The notes beneath the pieces were generated by a model. That model made no database searches, was not told the origin of the DNA, and saw nothing but the letters and a program-made list of their open reading frames with translations. Below are positions 37,598 through 48,941 of a DNA stretch of 64,000 bases, piece by piece. The stretch lies in contig JBLDXI010000002.1 of assembly GCA_047495785.1 (NCBI GenBank), positions 1,860,001-1,924,000 on the forward strand, given 5' to 3'. The translations under genes and the position numbers were made by a program. Each line of letters starts with the position of its first letter. The stretch's first letter is position 1. Source of the DNA: Lepidodermella squamata. Its lineage: Eukaryota; Gastrotricha.

Positions 37598-38652
37598 TCA
37601 AGGAACAGCTACTTGAATTTTGATTTTCCGAGTAATTCTCGGCCGAACTTCAAAGCTGCCACACCGGCCGACAATTTGTTGAACGAGCTGCGTTGTCCCA
37701 AACTCAGCGTTAACAGACATATCGATTGTTTCGAATTTTTCGAAAATTTCCTTAGAAACAAGCGACCAGTTGAAACCAGTTTTCGAGCTCAATCCGAGTT
37801 GTTTCGAAAATTCGCTCTTCAAAGCATCACCGCGGGTTGAGTTGTTTTGAATTCCGATTAGTAGAGTGAAATTACATGTTACTAGGTCATCGCCGGATGA
37901 ATTTTCGCAGGTCACCACGGTTTCCCAGTTGTCCTTGGGCTCGGCACATATCGGTGGCGAGACTTTATTCCTTACCAGCCGATTCGATACCCTTTCCGTT
38001 ATAGCAAGGTCTGATTTTGAGAGGTTGTGTACGATGAATTTGTGAGTTCCTCGGTAGTCGAAATAGCGGCAAGATCCGCGGCCGAAGCCGTAGTCGTGGC
38101 TTTGATTCATCGCCAGAGCTGCTCCTCTCCCGTCGAGAACGACCAAACTCTCGAAGAAATTCGATCGAAACGAAATTGTCCCATCTTCGTTGTCTATAGC
38201 CTGGTACCGCTCGTAGAGACTGCCGATTGCGCAACACCTGAGGTGATTTTTCATCGACCAAACCGACCAGCCAGTGTTTTCGCAACTCGTGCTGAGATAC
38301 CGGCCGATGAAATGGGCTGATCCGATTAGGAAAGTTTTCGTCACATTTCGAACTGGGATTATTAGGAAGCGTTCGTAGTTGCTGGGTGGGCCTAGCTGGG
38401 CGTTGACGTAGCCGCCGCAGCCTGACCTCACGCCCTCGCAGGACATTCGTAGGAAAACTCCGCGATGCTTCGCAGATTCGATGGCTACAACTCGCATTTC
38501 AGTTGAAAACGTGTCAGACGGAGGATCAGGCCGGCCATCTGTATAGAAAGAATGCAATTATTTTTTCGTAATTATGGGATAAATATTATTCAAAGACCTA
38601 TTGAGTTGACGACAGACTGAAGTAGGAGAAAGACCAACTTAAGGTGCTTCAT
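37598..38652 (-). CDS. Secreted beta-trefoil-like protein, copy A (intact)
   Basis: Two exons, complement of 37598..38538 and 38598..38652, 331 residues. Exon 1 codes a signal peptide (MKHLKLVFLLLQSVVNS). Residues about 30-190 show the repeating pattern of a fascin-like beta-trefoil: IESAKHRGVFLRMSC, HFIGRYLSTSCE, DNEDGTISFRSNFFE, each a strand pair with hydrophobic spacing. The C-terminal 140 residues are Ser/Thr-rich with alternating polar and hydrophobic residues (SKTGFNWSLVSKEIFEKF), as in amphipathic beta-hairpins of some pore-forming proteins. That resemblance is weak and function is unknown; lectin-like binding is the safer guess. Several N-glycosylation sequons occur. The kinase-ankyrin gene lies upstream on the same strand and the two were duplicated together. 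Confidence 0.8.
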
Positions 38653-39165
38653 TTTAAGAATTTCTTCTTATCTAACCATGGACATGAAATTCACATGAAA
38701 ATTCACTATTAGAGACTGACTGCTGACAAGAAAAGAAGTAGAAGAAGGCCATGGGCGTCAGATTGTAAACTGATTCGTCCATCAGCTGCTTGGAGGTAAA
38801 GTAAACAAAATAAATACAGCACCGTTTATTTCAACGGGACACAACCTTTCGAAACAGGACCCTGCCAAGACGGAAAGAATCTCATTTATCTATCATTTAT
38901 TTATTGATCTGGTAAGAAACAGAATTTCGGCACCGATATGCTCCTTGCCCACGGATGACTGGGAAACTGCGGTGACCAGTGAAAATTCATCTGACGAAGA
39001 CCCGGCGCAAATAAATTGACTGCTTGCATTCAGTTCTCCAGTAAAATAGTTGTGTTGCGGCTATTTTGTCTTGTTAGCTGACCGGAACCGTGACAGAAAT
39101 GAAAAAGAAGACAAAGAAATTAAAATTCAGAATAAAAAACACTGCAGTGGCTGCGCCACAGCCAC

Positions 39166-41005
39166 AATCGGAGGTGTTGTTGATCCTAGCGTCCGTGGCA
39201 TAGAGAACGGAGTGATCACTCCGTTCCTCTATGGTCCGTGGTTACGCTAATCGCAAACGCAGATATTGGCTCACTTGAATTTTGCGTAAGTTAGGGATGA
39301 CACGTGGTACGCATAGGCCGGGTACGAAAAGATCCGGATCATCCTTGAGGCCTGATGAATTTTGACAACTCAGATGAAAGCCACAGATGACAGAGGTTAC
39401 GGGTGACCCCTACTTGATTTTTCATGGGCCCGTAAAAATCACTCTGCTAGAAAAACCCCGTTTTTATTTCAAGGTACCGAATCAGCAAAGACATCTATTC
39501 AGCAGTCCTGGCCTGTTTTTCATCTCAATTCTTAATAAGTTCTTATTCGAAAATGCTGGAATCTCTGAAGACAACGAAGTTCTAAACGCACAGCCGGCAA
39601 CTTAATGTCTGTCTCCTACTTAGTACTCATATTCTTATATTCTCGAGGAGCAGTAGAAAGTTGTTCAGGTTACTTCTTTCATGCACGAAGAAATGCAGAA
39701 GATTTCTGTCAAATGTGAAGTCCTACATCTATTTCGCCTGGATAATTTTAGCAGGCTGAAATCGCCTGAGACACCCATCATGTTTTCCATAATCATAGCA
39801 GATATATGGCACAACACGGATGACGGAGCACGTAGATCAAACAAGAGCTGCCCCTTGGCAAGCAAGGCAAAATCGATCTCTTGATTCACAACGTGTTCCC
39901 TTATTGAGTGGCTTTAAGGGCAACAGGGAAGATGTAGATGAGATTGGCGGCCACAGCTCCCTCAGAAATCACGCCCGTCATTCTGTGTCCTCAGCAAAAC
40001 ACAGCATTAAAATATAGTGTAACCTAAGGTAAGGTAACCTAATTCTGCATAAAAAATTGCCACTTTTTCGATCGCCTGGCATTCCATAACCATGAGGTTC
40101 TATGGGCTCAAATTTTGACCATGAGCAGTCAGAACTCATTCAAGTAAGCCCACAAATCTCATGAGGCAATTCCTGACCGTTAGGGAGCCAACGTTGCTAA
40201 AAGTCAAAAAAAAGATCGAGAGGGCCAGGAACAATGCGCAATCTCATGGTCTGCGAAACTATCTAAACCTGATATTTAGGCTTTTAATCATTGGTTTGAC
40301 AGCTGCATTCATTCTCATAGGGCCCTATCAACATTTAAACTAAAATGATTTTAGATCATGCATTGAATTCACAAAATTGGAACTCTCTGGTTTCTCGCAC
40401 TTCATCTCTCGTACTGGAGTTATTTAGGCATCTCACCTGAAAACCGGCCTCTTTGAAACAACTGCACTAACGTATCTTCCCTAATGTGAGAAAAGTGAAC
40501 AAAAGACGATGACGGGAGAAAATCTCTCTTTTGCATTCTTTGTATGCTAAACACTCTGCATGATGCATGGACTTGATGCAGGCATAGATGCAGGTTGATC
40601 ATGAGTCCCATGTAGCATGAAAGCTGTCAGTTCAATGTAACTACAAAGCTTACGCAAGAACACAACTCTCTCGTTTTTCCCGCTACATCCCGCTAAGAAG
40701 GCATCTCACCTGAAAACCTGATGTGGTCCAGTTTGATCATGAGTTCCATGTATAATGAACGAAAACGCGAAAAACTAGAAACGAAGAAAAAGCCTTGGGC
40801 TCTTGGGCTGCGTACTCATCGTGGTCGATTTTCAAATTTGAAATCCCCGCCGAAGTCAATTCCCGCTTGATTTTGTCAAATAATATAACATAATTATTAA
40901 TTTAAATTAAAAAATGTACATTTTCATGAGAATTCGAAATTTATCAAGTTGTCGATGAATTTTCCGAGGTCGGAAAACATCTCCGGTGTTAAAACACCTC
41001 CGATT
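39166..41005. mobile_element. Copy-A-specific insertion with short terminal inverted repeats
   Basis: In copy B the two genes are only 590 bp apart, whereas copy A has about 1.85 kb more. The extra block is bounded by AATCGGAGGTGTT (39166) and its complement AACACCTCCGATT (40993-41005). No transposase frame is seen, so it is a non-autonomous element or composite insertion. Exact ends and target duplication are unclear. A near-perfect hairpin lies at 39191-39241. Confidence 0.55.
39191..39241. repeat. Near-perfect inverted repeat (hairpin)
   Basis: Arms CCGTGG-x-ATAGAG ... CTCTAT-x-x-TCCGTGG surround the perfect core ACGGAGTGATCACTCCGT. It sits just inside the left end of the copy-A insertion and could be a subterminal transposon structure. 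Confidence 0.6.
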
Positions 41006-41041
41006 CATTTATTTTCATCAGGCGGTGAAATGAACCAACAT

Positions 41042-44000
41042 TTACAAAATTGCACCGGCTGCTAAGAGATTGTGTACGGTTTTCTGTTTGTCTTCATCCG
41101 ACACATCGTCATCGCAATTCTGGGCTATAAGCAAAGCTGTCCATCCCGTCGACGGCACTCTGTAATTGACATCAGCCCCGAGCTCACGAATCAGCAAGTC
41201 GACAACAGCATGGCGGCCTTTGAAGGCTGCACCCATGAGAACAGTACGCCATTTTTCAGGTGGAGGATCAAACGAGTTTCCCAGTCTCATTGCTATTTTA
41301 GGCGAAAAGTCCAAAGCATTGATATCTGCTGGAAACTGCGAAGTTAGAAGTCTCACAATATGGATGTGGCCCCAGTAAGCAGAGACATGTAAAGGCGTGG
41401 TTCCATCTTCAGCTTCTGCATTAACGTCGCAGTTGAACTCTCCTGCAAGCATTCTGACGATTTCCTCGTGCCCTTTTCGAGCAGCGGTGTGCAGCGGCGT
41501 CCAGCCATCACTCCCAGGGGCACTTACGTCGCATTTGATCTCCTCCGCAAGCATCCTTACGATTTCCGTGTGTCCATTTAGGGCAGCCAAGTGCAAAGGT
41601 GTAAGGCCATCTTTATTGGGAGCATTAACATCGCACTGAAACTCACCTGCAAGCATTCGGACGACTATCGCATGTCCAGTTAGAGCAGCAATGTGCAAAG
41701 GTGAGATGCTATGCTCCATCGCGCGAGTGAAGTGGCAGTGGAATTCCCCTGCAAGCATTTTGACGATTTCTGCATGTCCCCTTTGAGCAGCGACGTGCAA
41801 CGGCGTTAAGCCATTCTTGCTGGAGGCATTAACGTCGCACTTAAACTCTCCTGCAAGCATTCTGACGACCTCCGCTTGTTCAAACAAAGTAGCAATGTGC
41901 AGAGGTGTCCAGCCAGCCTCATTGGGGGCATTCACGTCGCAGTTGAACTCACCTGCAAGCATTTTGATGATTTCTGTGTGTCCATTCTTAGCAGCGATGT
42001 GCAAAGATGCTTGTCCATCTTTATCGGGAGCATTGGTGTCGCAGTGGAACTGTCCTGCAAGCAGTTTGACGATTTCCGCGTGTCCATTTTCAGTGGCCAT
42101 GTGCAAAGGTGTATGGCCGTCGTTATTGGAAGCATTAATGTCGCACTTGAACTCTCCTGCAAGCATTTTGACGATATCCGCCTGTCCATTTACAGCAGCA
42201 ATGTGCAAAGGCGTATTGCAATCCTTCCCAGAGGCATTTACGTTGCAGTTGATCTGTTCTGCAAGCGATCTGACGACATCCGCGCGTCCAATCTGAGCTG
42301 CGATGTGCAACGGTGTCCAGCCATCCCTTCCAGAGGCATTAACGTCGCCCTTGAACTCTCCCGCAAGCACTTTGATGATATCCGCCTGTCCATTTATGGC
42401 AGCCATGTGCAAAGGTGTATTGTCATCCTTTCCAGTGGCATTAACGTCGCATGTGAACTCCTCCGCAAGCATCCTTACGATTTCCGCGTGTCCAATCTGA
42501 GCAGCAATGTGCAAAGGTGTATATCCATCCTCCCCAGAGGCATTGACGTCGCAGTTAACATTTCTTGCTAGAACTTCCACTACATCCAGGGTGCCGTTCA
42601 GCGCAGCGAGATGCAAGGGTGTTAATCCTGTCGCAGTTCTAGTGTCCACTTTGATGTATTCGTCTGCGAGAAATTCAACCACTTCGGCCTGACCCTCTAA
42701 AGCTGCGACATGCAATAAATTCATGCCGCGTTCATCCTGCATTTGCACGTTTGCCTTCATCGCACCCGCTAGTAGTCCAACAACCTTAGCGTGGCCGTTC
42801 TTGACTGCCGCCAGAATTGGGGTCTCGTCATTGTTTGTTGCAATATCGATGCTTTCATTTGAAACCGTTCCCAGGGTTTTGACCGTACGCAGATTGCCGA
42901 CGCTCGCAGCTATGTAAATGGGAGTTCTCCCTAATAGGTCCTTAGACAGCGGATTAGCATTGAACTTCTTTACCAATAGTTTTGCGATCTCATCATGTCC
43001 TTCTTGCGCAGCTAGAAACAACGGGGTCACACCTTCGCTGTTCTCGCAGTTAACGTTTATTTTCAAAGCTTCGGCTGATAACAGCGATTCGATTTCTCCG
43101 ATTTCGTTCTGTCTGATGAGGCGAAAAAGGAACTATAAATGCAATGATAGCAAGCTCATTTATGATCAAGGAAAACTTCGCCTTACTTTTTCTCCGGGGC
43201 TAAGGTCCGGCATTGCAAGATTTTCATCGGAAGCTGTTTTCATGAGCTGATTGGCGATTTGGGCTTCTGTTATAGAATTATCCGTTGCGTTAAGCAAAGC
43301 CTGCGGAGAGCCGCGCCTCGAGCTGATTTTTTCACGAATCATCCCCATGATTGCGTTTCGGAATTTAAATGAATAACCGCGGGAATCATCAAAGTCTTTT
43401 GGATGATTGCTGTATATGTAAAGAGGGTGAATCGTACGAAAGCATATATTGCTTGAAACTTACAAAATGATTGCCAAAGTAGAGTCAAACTGAAAATTAT
43501 ATTGCGTAAAAAACTTTATTTACCAGCCAGAGTAATAGCTTACAGGCATGCAGAAATTTGCCAACTCGAACAAAGTGACACCTAAAGACCACCAGTCGCT
43601 CGCGTTCGAGTGATCCTTCTTTGCAAATAGTTCAGGAGCCTTGTAAAGCTGATTATTGTATTCCAATTTTTCAACTGGTTGCTGCTTGTGTCTTTGTGAT
43701 CATTGGTACATGCATATCGTTAGCGACGCGCCAAAACAACCACTTTACTATTTATAGCTTTTTTATGGAAAGTACGTTCGACTCTTGAACGTAAATTCAA
43801 ATTACGATGAGTACGATCAGTGCTCAAAAAGCCGAACGTACTCCTTCTTTACGTTCGGCTCGTCAAAGTACGATCGAATGAGTCATCAAAGTGGTTGTTT
43901 TGGCGCGTCGCTAACGATATCGTATCAAATCCCTCTTTAAAATCGATCATACCTTTCGTAAACTTTCGCCAACCCAAACCCTCCAAGTTTGACAGTGGTG

Positions 44001-46778
44001 CTGTTATGGAGAAAAATATTCTTGGGCTCTATTGCGCGATGGAGAATTCCGCTTGCGTGCAGCTTTTCCACCGCAGAAGCAAGCTGTCGTGACCAATCCA
44101 TCAACAGACATTCGGGAATAGGTCCAGCTGATTTTTTCTTGTAATCTTTCAAATTTCCTTCCGAGCAGTATTCCATTACCAAATTATAAATTGATCCATG
44201 CTCTTTAACAATAAATAAAGAAGAAATTATGCGACTATTAAGTCAAACGTGGCTCTTGAGTTATCCTAATTAAGGCGGGAGATAATTTGCAGTTTGATGT
44301 CATGTGGAACGGAGAGTAGTGACATAACTTGCACTCAAAGCACAGTAGTACGATAAGCAAAAAGTAAATCCGACTCACCATCGAATGATCCGAATACCGA
44401 AAGAATGTTAGGGTGTAATATATCCACGAGTTTAAGATTCTATAGGTTAAGACCTCTTTGTACATGCATATTTAATAAAAAACGGGACTTTACCTCGTCT
44501 CGGCTTAGTTTGATTAATCGGTCTGCAAAATTAGGATCACTGTCATTAGTACGAGAAATTAGGCTTAGATTGAAAGCCTTGACAACATAATGGTTCACGT
44601 CTTTGTATCGCCTGCATAGCATTGCCGAGCCGAAGGTACCTCTTCCGAGCTCCTTTTCACGCTTGAACTCGCGGATTGAGGAAAAAATCAACTTCTTTGC
44701 TTCTGCTACGGGCACTTCGGTCATCTTCCCTTGTCTAATGAAACGACTGCCCAGCAGATCAACAGCCGTAGCTCGATTAGAAGGGTCTTTTACGAGCATC
44801 GAGAGAACAAAGCAATAATATTCTTCTGATCGTTCTTTGTCGAATGGTTTCGGTTCGCTCCTAAGAAAGGATAGCGATCATTTATGACAAGATTTATGAA
44901 GCGTTTGTTTTGAGCGGTGTGATATATGGGGACCGAAATGTCCGATGCGGCATTCCAAACTTACCCTGTGATGTCACCTGCGCTATCAAACTGAAAACAG
45001 TAAAGTTTCTTTCAAGAGCGCAATCGCAATAGTGCTGACTTACTGGCAAGTAGAAATTCGCTAGTTCGAAGAAAGTAACCCCGAGTGACCAACAGTCGCT
45101 AGCCTGGGAATTTGGCACATTACGAAACGTTTCAGGTGCCCTGTACAATGATGTGCCAAGACCAATCAGTGAGATACTCGCTGAACTGCGATATAAAGGT
45201 CAAGCTCCTCAGATACTCTTATTTCTTATTGCATGAAAGCTTACTCGCTTTTAGGGGGTCTAGCCAGACCAAAGTCGCCAAGTTTGACAGTTTTCTCATC
45301 GTCGCACAAAAATATGTTCTTCGGCTTGATGTCGCGATGCAGTGCGCCGATGCTGTGAACCTTTTCGACAGCCGACACCAATTGACAGGCCCAGTTTTGC
45401 AAGACACACTCAGGTATTATCGCTTGGGCCTCTTTTTTTCGCTTAATGTAGTCTGACAAATCGCCGTTCGAACAATGTTCCGTAATCATATAATATATTT
45501 CATTTCCTTTCTGCCAATGGTCGAGCGTTTCAATCGGCTCATCCTTCAGCTGTTCTGTAAGAACAAATTTACTGTAAATTATGCACTGTCTTCTAATTTT
45601 TCGAAAAAATGCACTCTACACAGGTTTTGCGGTATTACGCTATCAGAGAATTTCAGCAAATGACAGGTTGGGCAGTTTTTAAATGGAATTCCGCCATGGG
45701 CAGCCGTCATCGCGAATTCTCATCCGTCTCGACAAGATTCCGGTCACGGATAAGACATTAGACCCATCCATAGCGGAATCACACCGCCATCACACTTGCG
45801 TGTATGATGTACCGTCACTTGGGGTAATCTGGGTCAGTGGGGCTATTCGGGGCTATGAAAACGGGAGAAGGAGCATGGCTCAAAAACTACCCGGCCGTTA
45901 GCAGTGAAATTTTGCACGGAGTTAGGTGTAGCCCCATCCGTGGGGCTATTCGGAATCCTGGTTCCATTGGAATCAGGACCTTCTGAAACATGTAAAAATG
46001 CAAAGAAATCAGGGGGTAATTTTTTTTCGCCGTCCGGATAGCCCCAACTGACGGTATGAAATGCACTGCATGGATTGGTAAGCCATGGCGGAATTGACAC
46101 CAATTAGTCCTTGGAGCTTATACCCATTGCCCATGGTAGAATTCCATTCTAACCAGCCCAATCTGTCATTGTCTGGAATCCCTGTATGGCCTGCGACATA
46201 TCGTTGTCGTCATTGAATAACTCGGATTTAGGCTTGTTTACATCCGTTTCAAGGTCACGGAATGGGTCACGGGTGACAAGTAAAAAGCGGCTTTTTTAAC
46301 GTGATGAAGAGGCAATAACAAAAGACATTTTACTTACCTATCACCTATCACCGTGAAATGGATGTAAACAAGCCTAAATCCGGGTTATTCAACGACGACA
46401 ACGATATATGGCAAGCTTTTTTAATTGCTGCCATCATTTACCTGTAAATGCGCCACGGACAGCGACAATGTTTTCATGCTTCAAGCTCTCAAGTAACTTG
46501 TGCTAATGAAAAAATATCAATAAGCAAATGCAATCTAAGAAGCCCATACGGTTATGTTGCCGTACCTCTTGGCAGCTCAATTTTATGAGTTTCATTGCGA
46601 AAGTCGCATCGTCGCCTTTTCCGTAAGTCATCAGAATCATGTTCAGGTTGACAGCCTTAACCACGTAGTCAGCTAAATCCCCATCTTTCCGCCGACATAG
46701 CCATACAAAACCAAAAGCTCCTTTTCCCAGGTGTTGAATTCTTTCGAATTCAGATATAGAGGTAAATTCAGCCGCCAT
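41042..46778 (-). CDS. Kinase-pseudokinase-ankyrin protein, copy A (intact)
   Basis: Twelve exons, complement of 41042..43132, 43187..43409, 43464..43489, 43544..43691, 43953..44202, 44379..44439, 44494..44860, 44965..44990, 45044..45176, 45245..45554, 46442..46502, 46566..46778; 1302 residues. Kinase 1 (about 9-290) is NEK-like and looks active: glycine loop GKGAFG (18-23), K41, HRDIKPKN (H164), DFG (185), RAPE. Kinase 2 (about 315-570) keeps GRGTFG (320) and K342 but reads HRA at 445-447 and GFG at 465, so both catalytic Asp are lost: a pseudokinase. Residues about 613-1302 form some 19 ankyrin repeats (DGxTPLHIAAxxGH). The two kinase domains share intron positions and a 26-nt exon, so one arose from the other. 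No signal peptide; cytosolic. A signalling switch is inferred from the architecture. Confidence 0.88.
43718..43916. mobile_element. 199 bp MITE with long perfect terminal inverted repeats, copy A only
   Basis: Ends read CGTTAGCGACGCGCCAAAAC inward, with perfect complement at the other end (about 29 bp arms). It sits in the intron 43692-43952. Copy B has the empty site near 57370: removing the element plus one ATAT gives a sequence matching B with one mismatch. The apparent target duplication is ATAT (43714-43717, 43917-43920). Superfamily not assigned. Confidence 0.8.
45659..46170. mobile_element. Older TIR element in the large kinase-gene intron (copy A)
   Basis: Left end AATGACAGGTTGGGCAG, right end complementary to AATGACAGATTGGGCTGG; arms stay similar for about 45 bp through GGAATTC and CCATGGGCA. 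The same element lies in copy B at 59115-60186, so it predates the segmental duplication. It explains why this intron is 887 bp when the others are about 55-260. Confidence 0.65.
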
Positions 46779-46842
46779 GTCGGGTAAATGACGTGTAGCT
46801 TGCATGAATCTAAAAACCTGCAACTAAAAAGTGTGCTATTAA

Positions 46843-47244
46843 CCCTTAGCCGCCGGCGCAATGACGTGTTAACTCGAGCACCTTTCAGAAAATCCCAGAA
46901 AATCAAGAAGAGGCTAAAATCAAATTCTGAGTCGGCAGAAAGTCTTACATTTAGCCTTAGATTGAAAGCCGAACCTCTTTTTCAGAAGAAATTTACCTGG
47001 GTTGACGTTGCTATGACGTGTTAACGCGTTTTCATGACGTGTTAACAAGTCACTTGAAATTTTTCTCACTATTTTCGACCTGGTCGGAATGGCTTTGAAA
47101 ATTTGGATTTTCGGGGAGTGCTTGTTTCTTGCTATTGATTTATCATAATTTATGACGCAACAATGGGTTCGATAGCCCAAATGCTCCGACCACGGTGAAT
47201 TTTCTCCGGAATTAACGCGTGTACACGTCATCGGCGGCTAAGGG
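46843..47244. mobile_element. piggyBac-like MITE, 402 bp, with TTAA target duplication
   Basis: Starts CCCTTAGCCGCCG and ends with its complement CGGCGGCTAAGGG, flanked by TTAA at 46839-46842 and 47245-47248. Copy B has the unoccupied site (TTAC at 60659). TTAA duplications and CCC/GGG ends are diagnostic for piggyBac. Inside, the motif TGACGTGTTAAC recurs at 46862, 47012 and 47036. No transposase is coded. It lies 65 bp upstream of the copy-A kinase gene start. Confidence 0.85.
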
Positions 47245-47733
47245 TTAAAGGATTATTCTATACCTAGCTATAGCCATAGAGAAATGAAATTTCCCCCTGA
47301 TCTGAAACACCGAGGGCATAGAGAATAGAGTTACCAGAGATGAAACTCCTATTGGAAACTAGAAGTTTTAATTCTTTTGCCGATTTCGTAAAATTTCATT
47401 ATGGCGGATCTTTTTGAAAGTCGCGCATGCATGTTTACATGTAAAAAATGGTGTTTTTCCACGTGCTATACCCACTATCCCTCATCATGGAATTTTTATT
47501 TTTTTATTTTAATCGATGGGGATTGGTTTCAACTTCAACCAGTTCAAAGGAATCGGCTGGGAAATGAATGGTTTTGACGCCATAGCGGTTTTCCCGAAGG
47601 TCACTTTTTGGGGGTTCAAAAATAGGGGTTTTCGGCTTGACCCCACGGCCACATCCTTGATCGGACTATCGTTTTCTTTGGTGGAAATGATAGAGCTGAG
47701 TCCATATTATCACCATGTGAAATGAGTTGTTTA

Positions 47734-48018
47734 CCAAAGCCACCGTTCAAAAATTATTCATGGGTTTCAGAAGCATTTTTTCGGAATTCTGTTATTGAAT
47801 ATTGCAAAGTGCAAAGGCTGAAATCGATGCTAAGTTTTTTTTCAAATTATTTAAAAGCAGCCTACGAAATTTCTCAATTTTTTTTCATACGAAGGGCGAA
47901 CGCGTTTTCTCATGCGGAATGACGTCTGGAATGACGGCTGGGTGGTTTAGGTATAAAGCATGTAAACCAAAAAAATGCTTCTGAAACCCATGAATAATTT
48001 TTGAACGGTGGCTTTGGC
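47734..48018. mobile_element. 285 bp MITE with about 49 bp terminal inverted repeats
   Basis: Left arm 47734-47782 begins CCAAAGCCACCGTTCAAAAA; right arm 47970-48018 is its complement (ending GAACGGTGGCTTTGG). No coding content. Target duplication could not be fixed by eye because no empty site is present in the window. Confidence 0.75.
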
Positions 48019-48421
48019 AATATTGGCAAACTTAGATGATGCAGCTGCGCCGGGGAACCAATAGCCTGAGGCAATTAAACAATTAATTTATAACAACAAT
48101 TAAAATCAAGAACTGATATGTGGCAAATTCCTTCCGAGGATAACTCGGATTAATCGAATCAGACTACGAGCACTAAAACCTAGTCTCAGGGCTTTTGAGT
48201 CGCCTTCCATTGCGAACAGTGGCTAATGTGAACCATTTGAAGACGACCGGGGGTGTGTCTATTGTAATTTAGCAGTCCGCTAACTAAGCTTTATACGTAA
48301 AATCGCACTTATTTTGTTGGCATATTCATGATTATTTTATTTTACTACCATCGCCTGTTACGGCGCTCTCTCGGCGCGATTACATAGCCTCATAGACTTG
48401 TAATGTATGGCGCAATCATCA

Positions 48422-48941
48422 TATGGGGGTTATTTTCGAAGCCGTCTTTATCGATAAAGTCAACTTTAAGCTGTAGCATTTAAGCTGTGCAAAAGTCGAC
48501 TTTATTGCGTAAAACCATCTTTGCCATGATATTTCGAAGAAATTAATGAACGACGGTATCATAAATTGCTCATCATTAGCCATGACCTACTTCTTACCAG
48601 CATTTTTGTTGTGATAAATCATAAAAAACGACGTCGAACAGAGCTTTAAGGTTCATATCACTCGTTCGGGGACAAAAATATGTCGATAAACCCGACTTGA
48701 AGGCATAAAGATGAGGATGGTCGTCTTTAACGGCTCTACTACATTTCTATATGCAGGATAAAGACGACTTTTTACAAATAAAGTCAGCTTTATGTTCGAA
48801 AATCATGTATTGGATAAAGCTAGCTCTATGTCTATCGTATAAACTAGCTGACATCAGCTAAAGTCGACTTTACGAGATAAAGCCGACTTTATCGATAGAG
48901 TAGACTTTATCATGAAGACAGCCTCGAAAATAACCCCCATA
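48422..48941. mobile_element. 520 bp TIR element packed with AAAGTCGACTTTA-like palindromes
   Basis: Ends TATGGGGGTTATTTTCGA and TCGAAAATAACCCCCATA are exact complements. The interior is a dense series of imperfect palindromes around GATAAAGTCGACTTTATC (for example 48855-48912). It has no transposase, and short frames crossing it are not genes. Probably a non-autonomous DNA transposon. Confidence 0.7.

Larger units (their letters stand above)
37393..47264. repeat. Segmental duplication copy A
   Basis: Direct repeat of 50974-60682, about 9.9 kb. Carries an intact secreted beta-trefoil-like gene and an intact kinase-pseudokinase-ankyrin gene, both on the minus strand. Exon lengths and splice phases match copy B nearly throughout. 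Copy-A-only insertions: about 39166-41005, 43718-43916 and 46843-47244. Confidence 0.9.

Noticed and set aside
47516-47984. Two or three + strand frames of 60-70 codons
   Set aside because: They cross the 47734-48018 MITE and show no conserved pattern.
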